DNA of 64,000 nucleotides from Pelomonas baiyunensis (GTDB taxonomy: Bacteria; Pseudomonadota; Gammaproteobacteria; Burkholderiales; Burkholderiaceae_C). A program made the translations under genes and the position numbers. The notes beneath the pieces are model-generated. The model was not told the origin of the DNA, searched no databases, and worked only from the letters and a program-made list of their open reading frames with translations. The DNA lies in assembly GCF_043555935.1 (NCBI RefSeq), contig NZ_JBIGIB010000004.1:124001-188000 (forward strand). Reading direction: 5' to 3'. Shown one piece after another: positions 17,833-26,809 of the stretch; position 1 is the stretch's first letter; each line of letters begins with the position of its first letter.

Positions 17833-20658
17833 TTGTCCGTCGCACCCTTTCCCCTGCCGGCCCCCGCACAGGCCGAACCGCAGGACTGGGCCTTGGCCGT
17901 GCCGCTGTACCTGACCGCGGCCGAGCTGGAGGCCCTGGAAGCCTCCGCGCCCGCAGGCGCCCCCGACACCGCAAGCCGCCTGGCCTGGGCCCTGCGCCAG
18001 CAAGACCCGCTGCGGGCCACCGAGCTGGCCACCGCGGTGCTGGCCCGCACCGCCGACGTCGCCGCCCCCAACGCTGCACAGCAGCGCGAAGCCGCCCGCA
18101 TGCAGCTGGTGCTGGCCGAAGCTGCCGTGCACAACATGCAGGCCGACGAGGCGCACCAACGCCTGGCGGCCGCCGACGCAGCCTTCGTGACCTTGGAAGA
18201 CCTGCGCGGCCGCAGCGATGTGCACTGGGTGTCGCACTACATCGCGGCCGACCACGGCGACGGCGACGCGCTGCGCCACCACCTCCAAAGCTGCGCGACC
18301 TTGGCGTCCGAAATCGGCGATGAACGCCGGGTGGTGTTTGCCACCATCTCGCTGGCCCGGGCCGACCTGTTCCGCGACGTGGCCGAGGCCACCCGGCGCT
18401 GGCAGCCCGCGCTGCCGCCCGACGCTGACGCGCTGGGCGAAGTCGAGGCCGCCGTGCTGTGCGACTTCTGGGGCCTGCAGCAGGGCCTGTCGTCGGCCTA
18501 CACCCCGGCCACTGAATGGCTGCTGCGCGCATTCCGCCTGTCGCGCCAGACCGGCCAGCTGCGCCGCGCCATTGCGCTGGCGGCCAACCTCGGGTTCACC
18601 TACAGCAACATGCGCGAACACGCCCATGCGCTGGAGTGGCACCAGCGGGCGCTGGAACTGGCACGCACCGCGCACTGGCCCGCGGTGCTCAGCATGGCCC
18701 TGGCCCAGACCGGCGAGCTGCTGCACCGCATGGGGCAGACCGGCGCCGCCCGCGAGCTGCTGCTGGAAAGCAAAGACCTCTCGCTGCCCTACCCCAACAG
18801 CCGCTCGGCGCTGCTGGCGCTGAAATACCTGGGCCGCTGCGAGCTGGACTCCCACAACGCCGAGCTGGCGCTGGCGCACTTCGAGCTGCTGCGGGAGCGC
18901 GCGCTGGCGGCCGACTCGCGCGACATGCACGTGGACGCCAGCCTGGGCTGTGCGCGGGCGCTGCTGGCGCTGGGGCGGCCGGCGCCCGCGCGCGACGCCG
19001 CCCTGCAAGGCCACGCCGTGCTGCAAACCCAAACCGAGCAGGCCGCGCTGGTGGACCTGTGCTGGGTGCTGGCCGACATCGAAGCCAGCCTGGGGGCCGA
19101 CGACGCCGCCGTGACCCACTGGCTGAACGAAGCCCTGCGCGTGGCCCACCTGCTGGCCGGCTACCGGCCACCGGCCGAGCTGCTGGAGGCGGCCGCCGCA
19201 CGCGCCGCCGCAGCCGACGACCACCGCCGCGCCTACGCGCTGGCCATGCAAGCCGGCGCCGTGCGCCAGCATGCGTTTGACGACCAGGCCAACCTGCGCG
19301 CCGCCGCGCTGCACGCCCAGCACCGCAACGAGCGTGACCAGGCCGAGCGCGACCACCTGCGCAAGCTGGCCGAGGTGGAAAGCGCCCGCGCCGAAGCGCT
19401 GTCGGCCCTGCACCTGGTGCTCTTGCAACTGGGCAACATCGGCCAGGAGATCACGGCCGAGCTCAGCACCGCCGGCGTGCTGGAGGTGCTGCGGCGCCAC
19501 CTGCGCGTGCTGGTGGCCTGCGACGCGCTGAGCGTGCAGCCCTGCGACGACCTGAGCCCCCCGCCCGAAGCCAACGACAGCGCGGCCAGCGCGGCGCAGT
19601 TGCAGGCCTGCTGGCGCCGCCGCGCCGAGCTGCTGCTGGACGCCAACGACTGCCAGGTGCCGGCCGACGCCGGGCCGCAGCGCATCGTGGTGCCGCTCAA
19701 GGTCAACGGCCGCATGGCCGGGCTGCTGGCGGCCCGGGCGCCGGCGGGCGAGGCCTTCGGCGAACAGGCGCTGCTCATCCTGCGCAACCTGTGCGCCTAC
19801 GGTGCGATTGCGCTGGACAACGCCCGCGCCTACGAGCGCCTGGCCGAAACGCAGAACCAGCTGCTGCAAAGCGAAAAGATGGCCTCCATCGGCCAGCTGG
19901 CTGCGGGCGTGGCGCACGAGATCAACAACCCGATCGGCTTCGTCAACTCCAACATGGGCACGCTGCGGCGCTACGTGGAGGAGCTGCTGCGGCTGGCCCA
20001 GGCTTCGGCCCGCCAGGCCACGCAAGACCCAGCCCTGCTCGCGCTGCGCGCCGCGACCGACCTGACCTTCCTGTCGGAAGACCTGCCGCAGCTGCTGGAC
20101 GAAAGCGAAGAGGGACTGGCCCGGGTGCGCAAGATCGTGCGCGACCTGAAGGACTTCTCGCGCGTCGACCAATCCGACTGGCAGGAGGCCGACCTCAACA
20201 CCGGCCTGGAGTCCACGCTCAACGTCGTCATGAACGAGGTGCGCTACTGCGCCGACGTGCAGCGCGACTACGGCACGCTGCCGCCGGTGCTGTGCCTCGC
20301 TGGCCAGCTCAACCAGGTGTTCCTGAACCTGATCGTGAACGCCGCCCACGCCATGCCCGACGGGCAGCGCGGCCGCATCGATCTGCGAACCGGCGTGGCC
20401 ACGCAGTCCGGCCGGGACTGGGTGTGGGTGGAGGTGGCCGACAACGGCAGCGGCATGACGCCGGAGGTGCAGCGCCGCATCTTCGAGCCCTTCTTCACCA
20501 CCAAGCCGGTGGGCAAGGGCACGGGCCTGGGGCTGTCGATGGCGTTCTCCATCGTGCAAAAACACGGCGGGCGCATCGAGGTGCAGTCGGCCCCGGGTGA
20601 AGGCACCTGCTTTCGCGTGTGGGTGCCGGTGACCGGGGCGGGTGCGGCGACCGGCTGA
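17833..20658 (+). CDS. Histidine kinase with TPR-like and GAF sensor regions
   Basis: A 941-residue soluble kinase. I chose TTG 17833 because AAGGAGG lies seven bases upstream; there is no suitable ATG. Residues ~30-480 are helical repeats with TPR-like spacing (LAWALRQQDPLRATELATAV, and ALEWHQRALELARTAHW further on). A coiled coil follows, then a GAF-like domain (~540-670). The phospho-acceptor is His-695 (VAHEINNPIGF). ATP-site boxes NLIVNAAHAM, DNGSGM, FEPFFTTKP and GKGTGLGLSMAF complete the C-terminus. The layout suggests sensing through protein partners plus a small ligand. It is last in the operon begun at 13655. The core is a near copy of the preceding kinase, so the two probably feed the same regulators. 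Confidence 0.9.
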   Translation: MSVAPFPLPAPAQAEPQDWALAVPLYLTAAELEALEASAPAGAPDTASRLAWALRQQDPLRATELATAVLARTADVAAPNAAQQREAARMQLVLAEAAVHNMQADEAHQRLAAADAAFVTLEDLRGRSDVHWVSHYIAADHGDGDALRHHLQSCATLASEIGDERRVVFATISLARADLFRDVAEATRRWQPALPPDADALGEVEAAVLCDFWGLQQGLSSAYTPATEWLLRAFRLSRQTGQLRRAIALAANLGFTYSNMREHAHALEWHQRALELARTAHWPAVLSMALAQTGELLHRMGQTGAARELLLESKDLSLPYPNSRSALLALKYLGRCELDSHNAELALAHFELLRERALAADSRDMHVDASLGCARALLALGRPAPARDAALQGHAVLQTQTEQAALVDLCWVLADIEASLGADDAAVTHWLNEALRVAHLLAGYRPPAELLEAAAARAAAADDHRRAYALAMQAGAVRQHAFDDQANLRAAALHAQHRNERDQAERDHLRKLAEVESARAEALSALHLVLLQLGNIGQEITAELSTAGVLEVLRRHLRVLVACDALSVQPCDDLSPPPEANDSAASAAQLQACWRRRAELLLDANDCQVPADAGPQRIVVPLKVNGRMAGLLAARAPAGEAFGEQALLILRNLCAYGAIALDNARAYERLAETQNQLLQSEKMASIGQLAAGVAHEINNPIGFVNSNMGTLRRYVEELLRLAQASARQATQDPALLALRAATDLTFLSEDLPQLLDESEEGLARVRKIVRDLKDFSRVDQSDWQEADLNTGLESTLNVVMNEVRYCADVQRDYGTLPPVLCLAGQLNQVFLNLIVNAAHAMPDGQRGRIDLRTGVATQSGRDWVWVEVADNGSGMTPEVQRRIFEPFFTTKPVGKGTGLGLSMAFSIVQKHGGRIEVQSAPGEGTCFRVWVPVTGAGAATG
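20467..20549 (+). repeat. 83-bp identical segment, copy 2 (kinase ATP-binding region)
   Basis: Identical to 17607-17689 in the preceding kinase. It marks recent duplication or gene conversion of the catalytic core, because the sensor halves of the two kinases are unrelated. Confidence 0.9.
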
Positions 20659-20685
20659 GGCGCAGGCGCAGGCGCGGTCGCCGAT

Positions 20686-20712
20686 TCAGCCGTGTCAGCC
20701 GTGTCAGCCGTG
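20686..20712. repeat. Three perfect copies of a 9-bp unit (TCAGCCGTG)
   Basis: The tandem array runs across the stop codon of the convergent cyclase gene at 20704. One repeat lies in the coding end and the others in the gap, so slippage here would alter the last residues of that protein. Confidence 0.8.
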
Positions 20713-23700
20713 CGGTGGGCTCTGCGGCCAGCGGCCCGGCCCGCGGCCGTCGCGCAGGGCCTGCAGCGCCGCGTCCACATCGCCGGCCTCCAGCGCCTCC
20801 AGCCCTGCCCAGCCGTTGCGCCCGGCCGACTTGGCGCGGTACAGCGCCCCATCTGCTGCCGACAAGGTGTCCTGCCAATCGAAGGCCGAAGGTTGAGACG
20901 GCCAGGGCGGGTACGCCGCGAAGCCGATGGACACCGTGACAGCCAGCGGCCCCACGGGCGACTCGAAAGGCTGGGCCGCCACCTGCTGGCGCAAGCGCTC
21001 GGCCAGCTCGCCGGCGTGGCGCCGGTCGCTGTCGCGGGCCACCACCAGAAACTCTTCGCCGCCCCAGCGCACCAGCGCATCGCCGGCGCGGAACACCGCC
21101 TGCAGCCGCTCGCGCATCTGCGTGAGCACGGCGTCACCGGCCGCGTGGCCGTGGCGGTCGTTCAGGGTCTTGAAGTGGTCGATGTCCATGAGGAAGAACA
21201 GCAGGTCGGCTTCCGGCCGGCCCGCGCGGCGCAGGGCGGCCGCGCAATCGGCCTCGATGCGTTCCAGCAGGTAGCGCCGGTTGCGCAGGCCGGTGAGCGG
21301 GTCGGTCAGGCTGGCCTCTTCCAGCGCCTGGGTGCGCTCGCGCACGTGGGCTTCCAGTTCGCGCTGGCGGGCCAGCAGGTGGCGCGTGCGCCAGCGCACC
21401 AGCCCGGCCAGGCCGCCGGCCAGCAGCACCATGCCGCCCAGCAGGGCCCAGGGCCGCTGCCACCAGGGGGCTGCCACGCGCAGCGGCAGGCGCAGCTCGG
21501 GTGCGCCGTCCGCCGCGCGCAGGCGCAGCGTGGCCAGCCCCGGGCGCAGCGGCGGCACTTCCACACGGCGCTGGCCCGGCAGCGCGGTGCGCCAGTCGCG
21601 GTCCAGCCCGTCCACGCGGTACTGGTAGGTGTGCTGCTCGGGGTGCGCCACATCCAGCAAGGCCACGTCCACCGACACGCGTGTGTCGCCCGGCGGCAGG
21701 GGCAGGCCGCCCGGTGCCGTCAGCGCGGCCTGCACCGGCACCGGCTGCCCGTCCACCTGCACGCCCGACCATTGCAGCCGCGGCAGCGCCCGCACGGGCT
21801 GCCAGGCCTCGGGCTGCACCACCAGCAGGCCGCGCGTGCCGCCAAACACCAGCCGGCCGTCAGCCAGCTGCGCGAACGAGAAGAACCACGGCATGCCGAT
21901 GCGCACGCCATCGGCCGGGCCCAGGGGCGTTATGCGGTCGGTGGTGGGGTCGTACACGTGCATCTGCGTCCAGATGCGGCCGCGGGCGTCTTCCAGCAGG
22001 TTGGCGCCGAAGGGCCGGCCGGTGGCGCCCAGGCGCTCGCCGATGCGGTCGAACCGGGCCTGCCGGCCGTCCCAGCTGCGCAGGCGGTGCAGGCCCGACA
22101 CGGCGGTGTCCAGCCACAGCCGGCCGCGCCGGTCGTGCAGCAGGCCGATGACCACCGGGTTGCCCAAACCTTCGCCGGGCGGGGAACTCACCTCGGCCAG
22201 CGCGTTGGCGCCGGGCGCCAGCCGCAGCAGCCCGCGCGAGGTGGCCACCCAAAGGGCGCCCGGGTCGTCTTCCGCCAGCGCGTGCACCTCGCCGCGCAGG
22301 GGGCGCCCATCGGGGCCGTTCATGCGCTGCAGCGCCGCCCCGCCGGGGGGCAGCCACCACAGGCCGTCGGTCGCGGCCAGCCACAGCCGGCCGTCGCGCC
22401 CAGGCAGCAAGCGTCGCGCCGCGCCGCCGGCAAAGGGCAGGCGGCGGCCCAGGCGCTCGTCCGGGCCCACCTCCTGCAGCACACCATCTTGCCCCAGCCA
22501 GACGCGCCCGTCCGGCTGCTCGGCCAGGGTCAGCACCCGGCCCGCCACCTGCGGGCCCGGGCCTCGGGTGCGCAGGTCGGGCTCCAGCACGGCCAGGGCG
22601 CCGGTGTCGGTGGCAGCCCAGACGCGGCCGTCGCGCCGCGCCAGCAGCGCCCGCACATTGGCATTCGCCAGGGCGGAGGCCGGGTCGGTGTCCGCGCCGC
22701 GCACCCACAAGGCGGCGGGGGTGGGGTCGCTGCGCTGCAGGCCCAGGCCCAGCCCGCCCACCCACAGCACGCCGCGCGCGTCCACCAGCAAGGCGGTGAT
22801 GCCGTCGGCGCCCAGGCCGTGGTCCACGCCCGGGCGGTGCCGCAACCAGTGCAGCAGCGCGCCCGTGGCCGCGTCGCGCAGTTCGATGCCGCTGGCCCGG
22901 CCCACCCACAGCACGCCAGGCTGCGCCTCGGCCAGGGCCACCACCGCCCCGGCCGGGCTGGGCGGCAGGGCCAAGCGCCGGCCATCGGGCGCCACGCGCA
23001 CCAGGTGGCCCGCGCTGCTGCCGGCCCACAGGGCGCCGTCGGCCGCCAGCCACAGCGCTTGCACGCGCTGGCCGTCGAGTTCCGGCGCCACGGGCTGGAA
23101 GGGGGCGTCCGAGGCTGGCGAGCGGCGGGCCAGGCCCGCGCCGTGGCCCAGCCACAGGGTGCCGTCGCGCGCCACGCGCAATGCCAGCACGGCGTCGTCG
23201 GGCAGGCTGCCGGGTCGGCCGTCAGCGGCCCACACGCGCGGCGGGCCGCCTGCGGGGTCGTACCGGGCCAGCCCGCCGGCCTGGCCGCCCGCCCACACGG
23301 CGCCGTCCAGGTCTTCGGCCAAGGCCATCAGCGTGGGGCGGGGCGGCGCATCGGGCGCCGGCGGCTCCACCAGCCGAATGCGCTCGTCACGTGGGTCGTA
23401 CACCGCCAGGCCCCGCGTCTCGGTGCCGATCCACACCCGGCCGTCACGCCCGGGCAGCAGCGCGCGAATCCAGCCCAGGTTGCGCTGCGCGGGGCGGTCA
23501 ACGTCGGCGACCTCCTGCGGCTGCAGGCGCAGGCCGTCGTAGCGCACCAGCCCATCGCCCGTGGCCACCCACAGGAAGCCGTCGCGGTCTTGCGCGAGGG
23601 CGGCCACAACCTCGCGGGGAATTTGGTCGGCCGCCACGCGCTCGAAACGCGGCAGCGGCACGGCCGGGGCGGCCAGGGCCCACCACCCGGCCACCATGCA

Positions 23701-23739
23701 CAGAAACCTTCGCGCCCTCCCCGCGCGGCAGTTCCTCAT
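20704..23739 (-). CDS. Periplasmic two-component-type propeller diguanylate cyclase (Reg_prop/Y_Y_Y/GGDEF), paralogue
   Basis: A 1011-residue sensor with the same build as the cyclase at 10293. It has a signal peptide (RRFLCMVAGWWALAAPAVP), then propeller blades to about residue 670 (DGFLWVATGDGLVRYDG, GRVWIGTETRGLAVYD). A Y_Y_Y domain (HTYQYRVDGLDRDW) and a membrane helix near 765-788 come next. The GGDEF domain has GGEEF at about 893-897 and the I-site RAGD. Both activity and feedback inhibition should be intact. It converges on the kinase operon, so the two propeller cyclases bracket that operon. The start could instead be an internal ATG 14 codons later; either gives a signal sequence. 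Confidence 0.92.
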   Translation of the reverse strand: MRNCRAGRARRFLCMVAGWWALAAPAVPLPRFERVAADQIPREVVAALAQDRDGFLWVATGDGLVRYDGLRLQPQEVADVDRPAQRNLGWIRALLPGRDGRVWIGTETRGLAVYDPRDERIRLVEPPAPDAPPRPTLMALAEDLDGAVWAGGQAGGLARYDPAGGPPRVWAADGRPGSLPDDAVLALRVARDGTLWLGHGAGLARRSPASDAPFQPVAPELDGQRVQALWLAADGALWAGSSAGHLVRVAPDGRRLALPPSPAGAVVALAEAQPGVLWVGRASGIELRDAATGALLHWLRHRPGVDHGLGADGITALLVDARGVLWVGGLGLGLQRSDPTPAALWVRGADTDPASALANANVRALLARRDGRVWAATDTGALAVLEPDLRTRGPGPQVAGRVLTLAEQPDGRVWLGQDGVLQEVGPDERLGRRLPFAGGAARRLLPGRDGRLWLAATDGLWWLPPGGAALQRMNGPDGRPLRGEVHALAEDDPGALWVATSRGLLRLAPGANALAEVSSPPGEGLGNPVVIGLLHDRRGRLWLDTAVSGLHRLRSWDGRQARFDRIGERLGATGRPFGANLLEDARGRIWTQMHVYDPTTDRITPLGPADGVRIGMPWFFSFAQLADGRLVFGGTRGLLVVQPEAWQPVRALPRLQWSGVQVDGQPVPVQAALTAPGGLPLPPGDTRVSVDVALLDVAHPEQHTYQYRVDGLDRDWRTALPGQRRVEVPPLRPGLATLRLRAADGAPELRLPLRVAAPWWQRPWALLGGMVLLAGGLAGLVRWRTRHLLARQRELEAHVRERTQALEEASLTDPLTGLRNRRYLLERIEADCAAALRRAGRPEADLLFFLMDIDHFKTLNDRHGHAAGDAVLTQMRERLQAVFRAGDALVRWGGEEFLVVARDSDRRHAGELAERLRQQVAAQPFESPVGPLAVTVSIGFAAYPPWPSQPSAFDWQDTLSAADGALYRAKSAGRNGWAGLEALEAGDVDAALQALRDGRGPGRWPQSPPHG

Positions 23740-23748
23740 GGCGTGAGG

Positions 23749-24732
23749 TCAGCGGGCCAGCGGCGCGGTGATGGCCTCGATGCGCGCCACCACCTCGGGC
23801 GTGAGCTTGGGCGTGACGGCCAGGGCGCCGAGGTTGTCGTGCAGCTGCTCGATGCGGCTGGCGCCCAGGATGACGGTGGACACGCGCGGGTTGCGGTTGG
23901 CCCAGGCAATCGCCAGCTGCGCGGTGTTGCAGCCCAGCTCGGCCGCAATCTCGGCCAGCTGGCCCACCGCGTCGTTGCGGGCCTTGTCCTGCAGCTGCTC
24001 GCGCATCCAGCTCATGTTCTCCAGCGCACCGCGGCTGCCGTCCGGAATGCCGCCGCGGTACTTGCCGGTCAGCAGGCCCGAGGCCAGCGGGCTCCACGTG
24101 GTCAGGCCCAGGCCGATGTCGTCGTACAGCCGCGCGTACTCCTGCTCCACGCGCTTGCGGTGGAACAGGTGGTATTGGGGCTGCTCCACCACGGGCTTGT
24201 GCAAGTGGTGGCGGTCGGCGATGTCCCAGGCGGCGCGGATGTCGGCGGCGCTCCACTCGCTGGTGCCCCAGTACAGCGCCTTGCCCTGGCGAATGATGTC
24301 GCTCATGGCCCACACGGTTTCTTCGATGGGCGTGTGGGGGTCGGGGCGGTGGCAGTAGATGAGGTCCAGGTGCTCCAGCTGCATGCGCTTCAAGGAGCCG
24401 TCCACCGCCTGCATCAGGTACTTGCGGTTGAGCGTGTCCTTGCGGTTGGTGGTGGTCACGCCATCGCGCTGCAGACCCCAGAAGAACTTGCTGGAGACGA
24501 TGTAGTCCAGCCGGTTCCAGCCCAGCGCCTTGAAGGCTTGGCCCATCACCACTTCGCTTTCGCCCTGGGCGTAGACCTCGGCGTTGTCGAAGAAGTTCAC
24601 GCCGGCGTCGAAGGCCGCGGCCAGCATCTCGGTGGCGGCCTTGGTGTCGACCTGGTTGTGGTACGTGACCCAGGAGCCAAGCGAGAGTTCGGAGACCTGA
24701 AGGCCGGCACGGCCGAGGCGGCGGTATTGCAT
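23749..24732 (-). CDS. Aldo/keto reductase (voltage-gated K+ channel beta-subunit-like)
   Basis: A 327-residue NADPH-dependent oxidoreductase. The start MQYRRLGRAGLQVSELSLG is the family's standard N-terminus; the longer frame upstream has no support. Catalytic Asp and Tyr lie in FFDNAEVYAQGESE, Lys in IVSSKFFW and His in DLIYCHRPDP. The C-terminal NADPH site is TVILGASRIEQLHDNLGAL. The pattern NMSWMREQL and overall length place it with the K+-channel beta/YghZ-like branch, which reduces aldehydes such as methylglyoxal. The gene ends nine bases upstream of the ATG of the propeller cyclase, so the two may share a transcript. Confidence 0.9.
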   Translation of the reverse strand: MQYRRLGRAGLQVSELSLGSWVTYHNQVDTKAATEMLAAAFDAGVNFFDNAEVYAQGESEVVMGQAFKALGWNRLDYIVSSKFFWGLQRDGVTTTNRKDTLNRKYLMQAVDGSLKRMQLEHLDLIYCHRPDPHTPIEETVWAMSDIIRQGKALYWGTSEWSAADIRAAWDIADRHHLHKPVVEQPQYHLFHRKRVEQEYARLYDDIGLGLTTWSPLASGLLTGKYRGGIPDGSRGALENMSWMREQLQDKARNDAVGQLAEIAAELGCNTAQLAIAWANRNPRVSTVILGASRIEQLHDNLGALAVTPKLTPEVVARIEAITAPLAR

Positions 24733-24868
24733 GGGGCGTCCTGTGAGAAGAAGCAAAGCACCGAAAGTGCGGAAAAGCGACAGCTTACGCGGCACGGATC
24801 GGTCGTGTCAGCCACCCGCCAAAATCAGCCCAGGCGCGCGAGGTCGAACGCGCCGGGAGATGTGAACG

Positions 24869-25612
24869 ATGAGCCTGTCTGGCCGCCTGACGCGCCGCGC
24901 ACTGCTGCTCGCCCCCGGGCTGGCGGCCCTGCCGCTCGCGGCCCAGCCCGCGCCGCTGACGGTGCTGATCGACGGCAGCATCGAAATGCCGCAGGCCCTG
25001 TTCAAGGACGGGCAGGCGCTGGACGGCCTGCAATACCACCTCGCCATGGAGATCGGCCAGCACCTGGGCCGCCCGGTGCGCTTTCGCCTGGTGCCGCGCC
25101 GGCGCGTGGCGCAGATCCTGGCCGAGGACCAGGAGGCCGACATGATCTGCAACTACATGCCCGGCTGGCTGCCTGGCCCGCTGTTGTGGAGCCGCCCCTA
25201 CCGCGACGACGGCGACCTGCTCATCACCGCCGCACGCCACGCCGCGGTCACCCAGCTGCAAGACATTGCCGGCCAGCGCGTGGGCACCGTGGCCGGCTTC
25301 CACTACCCCGAGGCCGAGGCGGTGCTGGGCGCGAACTTCCTGCGGGACGACGCGCCCAACCTCGTCACCAACCTGCGCAAGCTGGCCTCAGGCCGCATCG
25401 AGCACGCCATCGTCGGCAAGGTCACGTTCGAGTACCTGCTCAAGCGCGGCGAGGTGCCGCTGGACCTGCACCCGCCGCTGGTGATCGCGCGGCTGCGCAC
25501 CTCCTGCGCGCTGTCGCCCCGCAGCAGCCTGAGCCTGCCGCAGCTGGACGCAGCGCTGGCCGCCATGCAGGCCGACGGCAGCCTGACCCGGGTGCTCGAC
25601 CGCTTCCGATGA
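24869..25612 (+). CDS. Periplasmic substrate-binding protein, family 3 type
   Basis: A 247-residue exported protein. The N-terminus has a twin-arginine-like signal (LTRRALLLAPGLAALPLAAQ). The rest follows the SBP_bac_3 two-lobe fold (TVLIDGSIEMPQALFKDGQ and LQDIAGQRVGTVAGFHYPE). There are no permease or ATPase genes beside it. It is therefore either a solitary sensor or binding protein, or it delivers ligand to a transporter encoded elsewhere. The ligand is unknown. The gene is divergent from the aldo/keto reductase and ends 15 bases before the ubiquinone-type hydroxylase. Confidence 0.8.
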   Translation: MSLSGRLTRRALLLAPGLAALPLAAQPAPLTVLIDGSIEMPQALFKDGQALDGLQYHLAMEIGQHLGRPVRFRLVPRRRVAQILAEDQEADMICNYMPGWLPGPLLWSRPYRDDGDLLITAARHAAVTQLQDIAGQRVGTVAGFHYPEAEAVLGANFLRDDAPNLVTNLRKLASGRIEHAIVGKVTFEYLLKRGEVPLDLHPPLVIARLRTSCALSPRSSLSLPQLDAALAAMQADGSLTRVLDRFR

Positions 25613-25627
25613 ACTATCGTTGAGGGC

Positions 25628-26809
25628 ATGAAGCTTGCCGTCATCGGCGCGGGGCCTGCGGGCCTGGCGCTGGCCCTGCTGGCCGCCCAGCGGCTCGGGC
25701 CGACCGAAATCCACCTGTTCGACACCCGCCCGCTGGACCGCGACGTTCGCGGCGACGCCCGCACGCTGGCGCTCAACCTCGGCAGCATCCGGCTGCTGGA
25801 GCGCCTGGGCGCCTGGGAGCCCGACAGCGCCCAGGCCATCCAGACCGTGCACGTGAGCCAGGCTCCGCCGGCCCCGGTGGCGGGCGAGGTGCGCATCAGC
25901 GCGGCCGAGCAGGGCCTGCCCCAACTGGGCGCGGTGCTGCCTTACGGCGCGCTGGTGGCGCCCCTGCAAGCCCGCTGGCTGGCCCTGGCCGCCGAGCAGC
26001 CCGCCCAACGGTTCACGCGCTTCGGCACGGTGGTGCACGCCATCCGCCCCCAGCCCGACGGCGTGGAACTGGACTGCGGGGAAGGCCCCGTGGTGGAGCG
26101 CTTCGACCTGGCCGTGGTGGCCGAGGGCGGCGTGTTCGCCGAGCAGGCCCGCAAGCGCCTGAGCCACGACTACCACCAGAACGCCTGGGTGGGCACGCTG
26201 CGGCTCGCCGCACCGGGCCTGCAGGGCCTGGCGATTGAGCGCTTCACCCGCAACGGCCCGCTGGCGCTGCTGCCCCTGCCGGATGACGCCGAAGGCCCCC
26301 GCGCGGCCCTGGTGTGGTGCCTGCCGCAGGCCGAAGACGACATCGCCACGCTGACCGACGCCCAGCGCCTGACCGTCATCCAGCAGCAACTGCCCGACGT
26401 GGCGCCACGCCTCACGGGCATCTCGCCGCTGAAATGCTTCCCGCTGGGCTTGAACGCCGAAACCCGGCTGCTGCAAGGCCGGGCGCTGCGCATCGGCAAC
26501 GCGGCGCAAACCCTTCACCCCGTGGCCGGCCAGGGCCTGAACCTCGGCCTGCGCGACGCCCAGGCGCTGGTGGACGCGCTGCGCCACGGCGCCGAAACCG
26601 GCCAGGCGCTGGACGCGACGCTCGCCCGCATGGAGTGGCAACGCGCCCCCGACCGCTGGCCCATGATCGCCGCCACCGACTTCCTGGCCCGCAGCTTCGC
26701 CTGGCGCCTGCCCGGCCTGCCGGCCCTGCGCGGCCTGGCCCTGGCGGGGCTGGAAGCGGCCACGCCGCTCAAGCGCGCCTTGGCCCACCGCATGATGTTT
26801 GGAGGCTGA
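25628..26809 (+). CDS. ubiH: FAD-dependent ubiquinone-biosynthesis-type hydroxylase (UbiH/VisC family)
   Basis: A 393-residue flavoprotein monooxygenase. The N-terminal dinucleotide fold reads VIGAGPAGLALALLAA, with the acidic ribose ligand in LFDTRPLD. The second FAD motif is RIGNAAQTLHPVAGQGLNLG, the version typical of UbiH, UbiF and VisC. These enzymes hydroxylate the ring of ubiquinone precursors using NAD(P)H and O2 at the membrane. The exact ring position cannot be read from sequence; the LHPVAGQGLNLGLRD form is closest to UbiH. The downstream gene begins at the very next base after the stop, so they are probably co-transcribed. Confidence 0.85.
   Translation: MKLAVIGAGPAGLALALLAAQRLGPTEIHLFDTRPLDRDVRGDARTLALNLGSIRLLERLGAWEPDSAQAIQTVHVSQAPPAPVAGEVRISAAEQGLPQLGAVLPYGALVAPLQARWLALAAEQPAQRFTRFGTVVHAIRPQPDGVELDCGEGPVVERFDLAVVAEGGVFAEQARKRLSHDYHQNAWVGTLRLAAPGLQGLAIERFTRNGPLALLPLPDDAEGPRAALVWCLPQAEDDIATLTDAQRLTVIQQQLPDVAPRLTGISPLKCFPLGLNAETRLLQGRALRIGNAAQTLHPVAGQGLNLGLRDAQALVDALRHGAETGQALDATLARMEWQRAPDRWPMIAATDFLARSFAWRLPGLPALRGLALAGLEAATPLKRALAHRMMFGG

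Noticed and set aside
20692..25623. Very long open frame on the plus strand antisense to the propeller cyclase and aldo/keto reductase genes
   Set aside because: It mirrors convincing genes on the other strand, has His/Gln/Gly/Arg-heavy low-information composition, and no domain.
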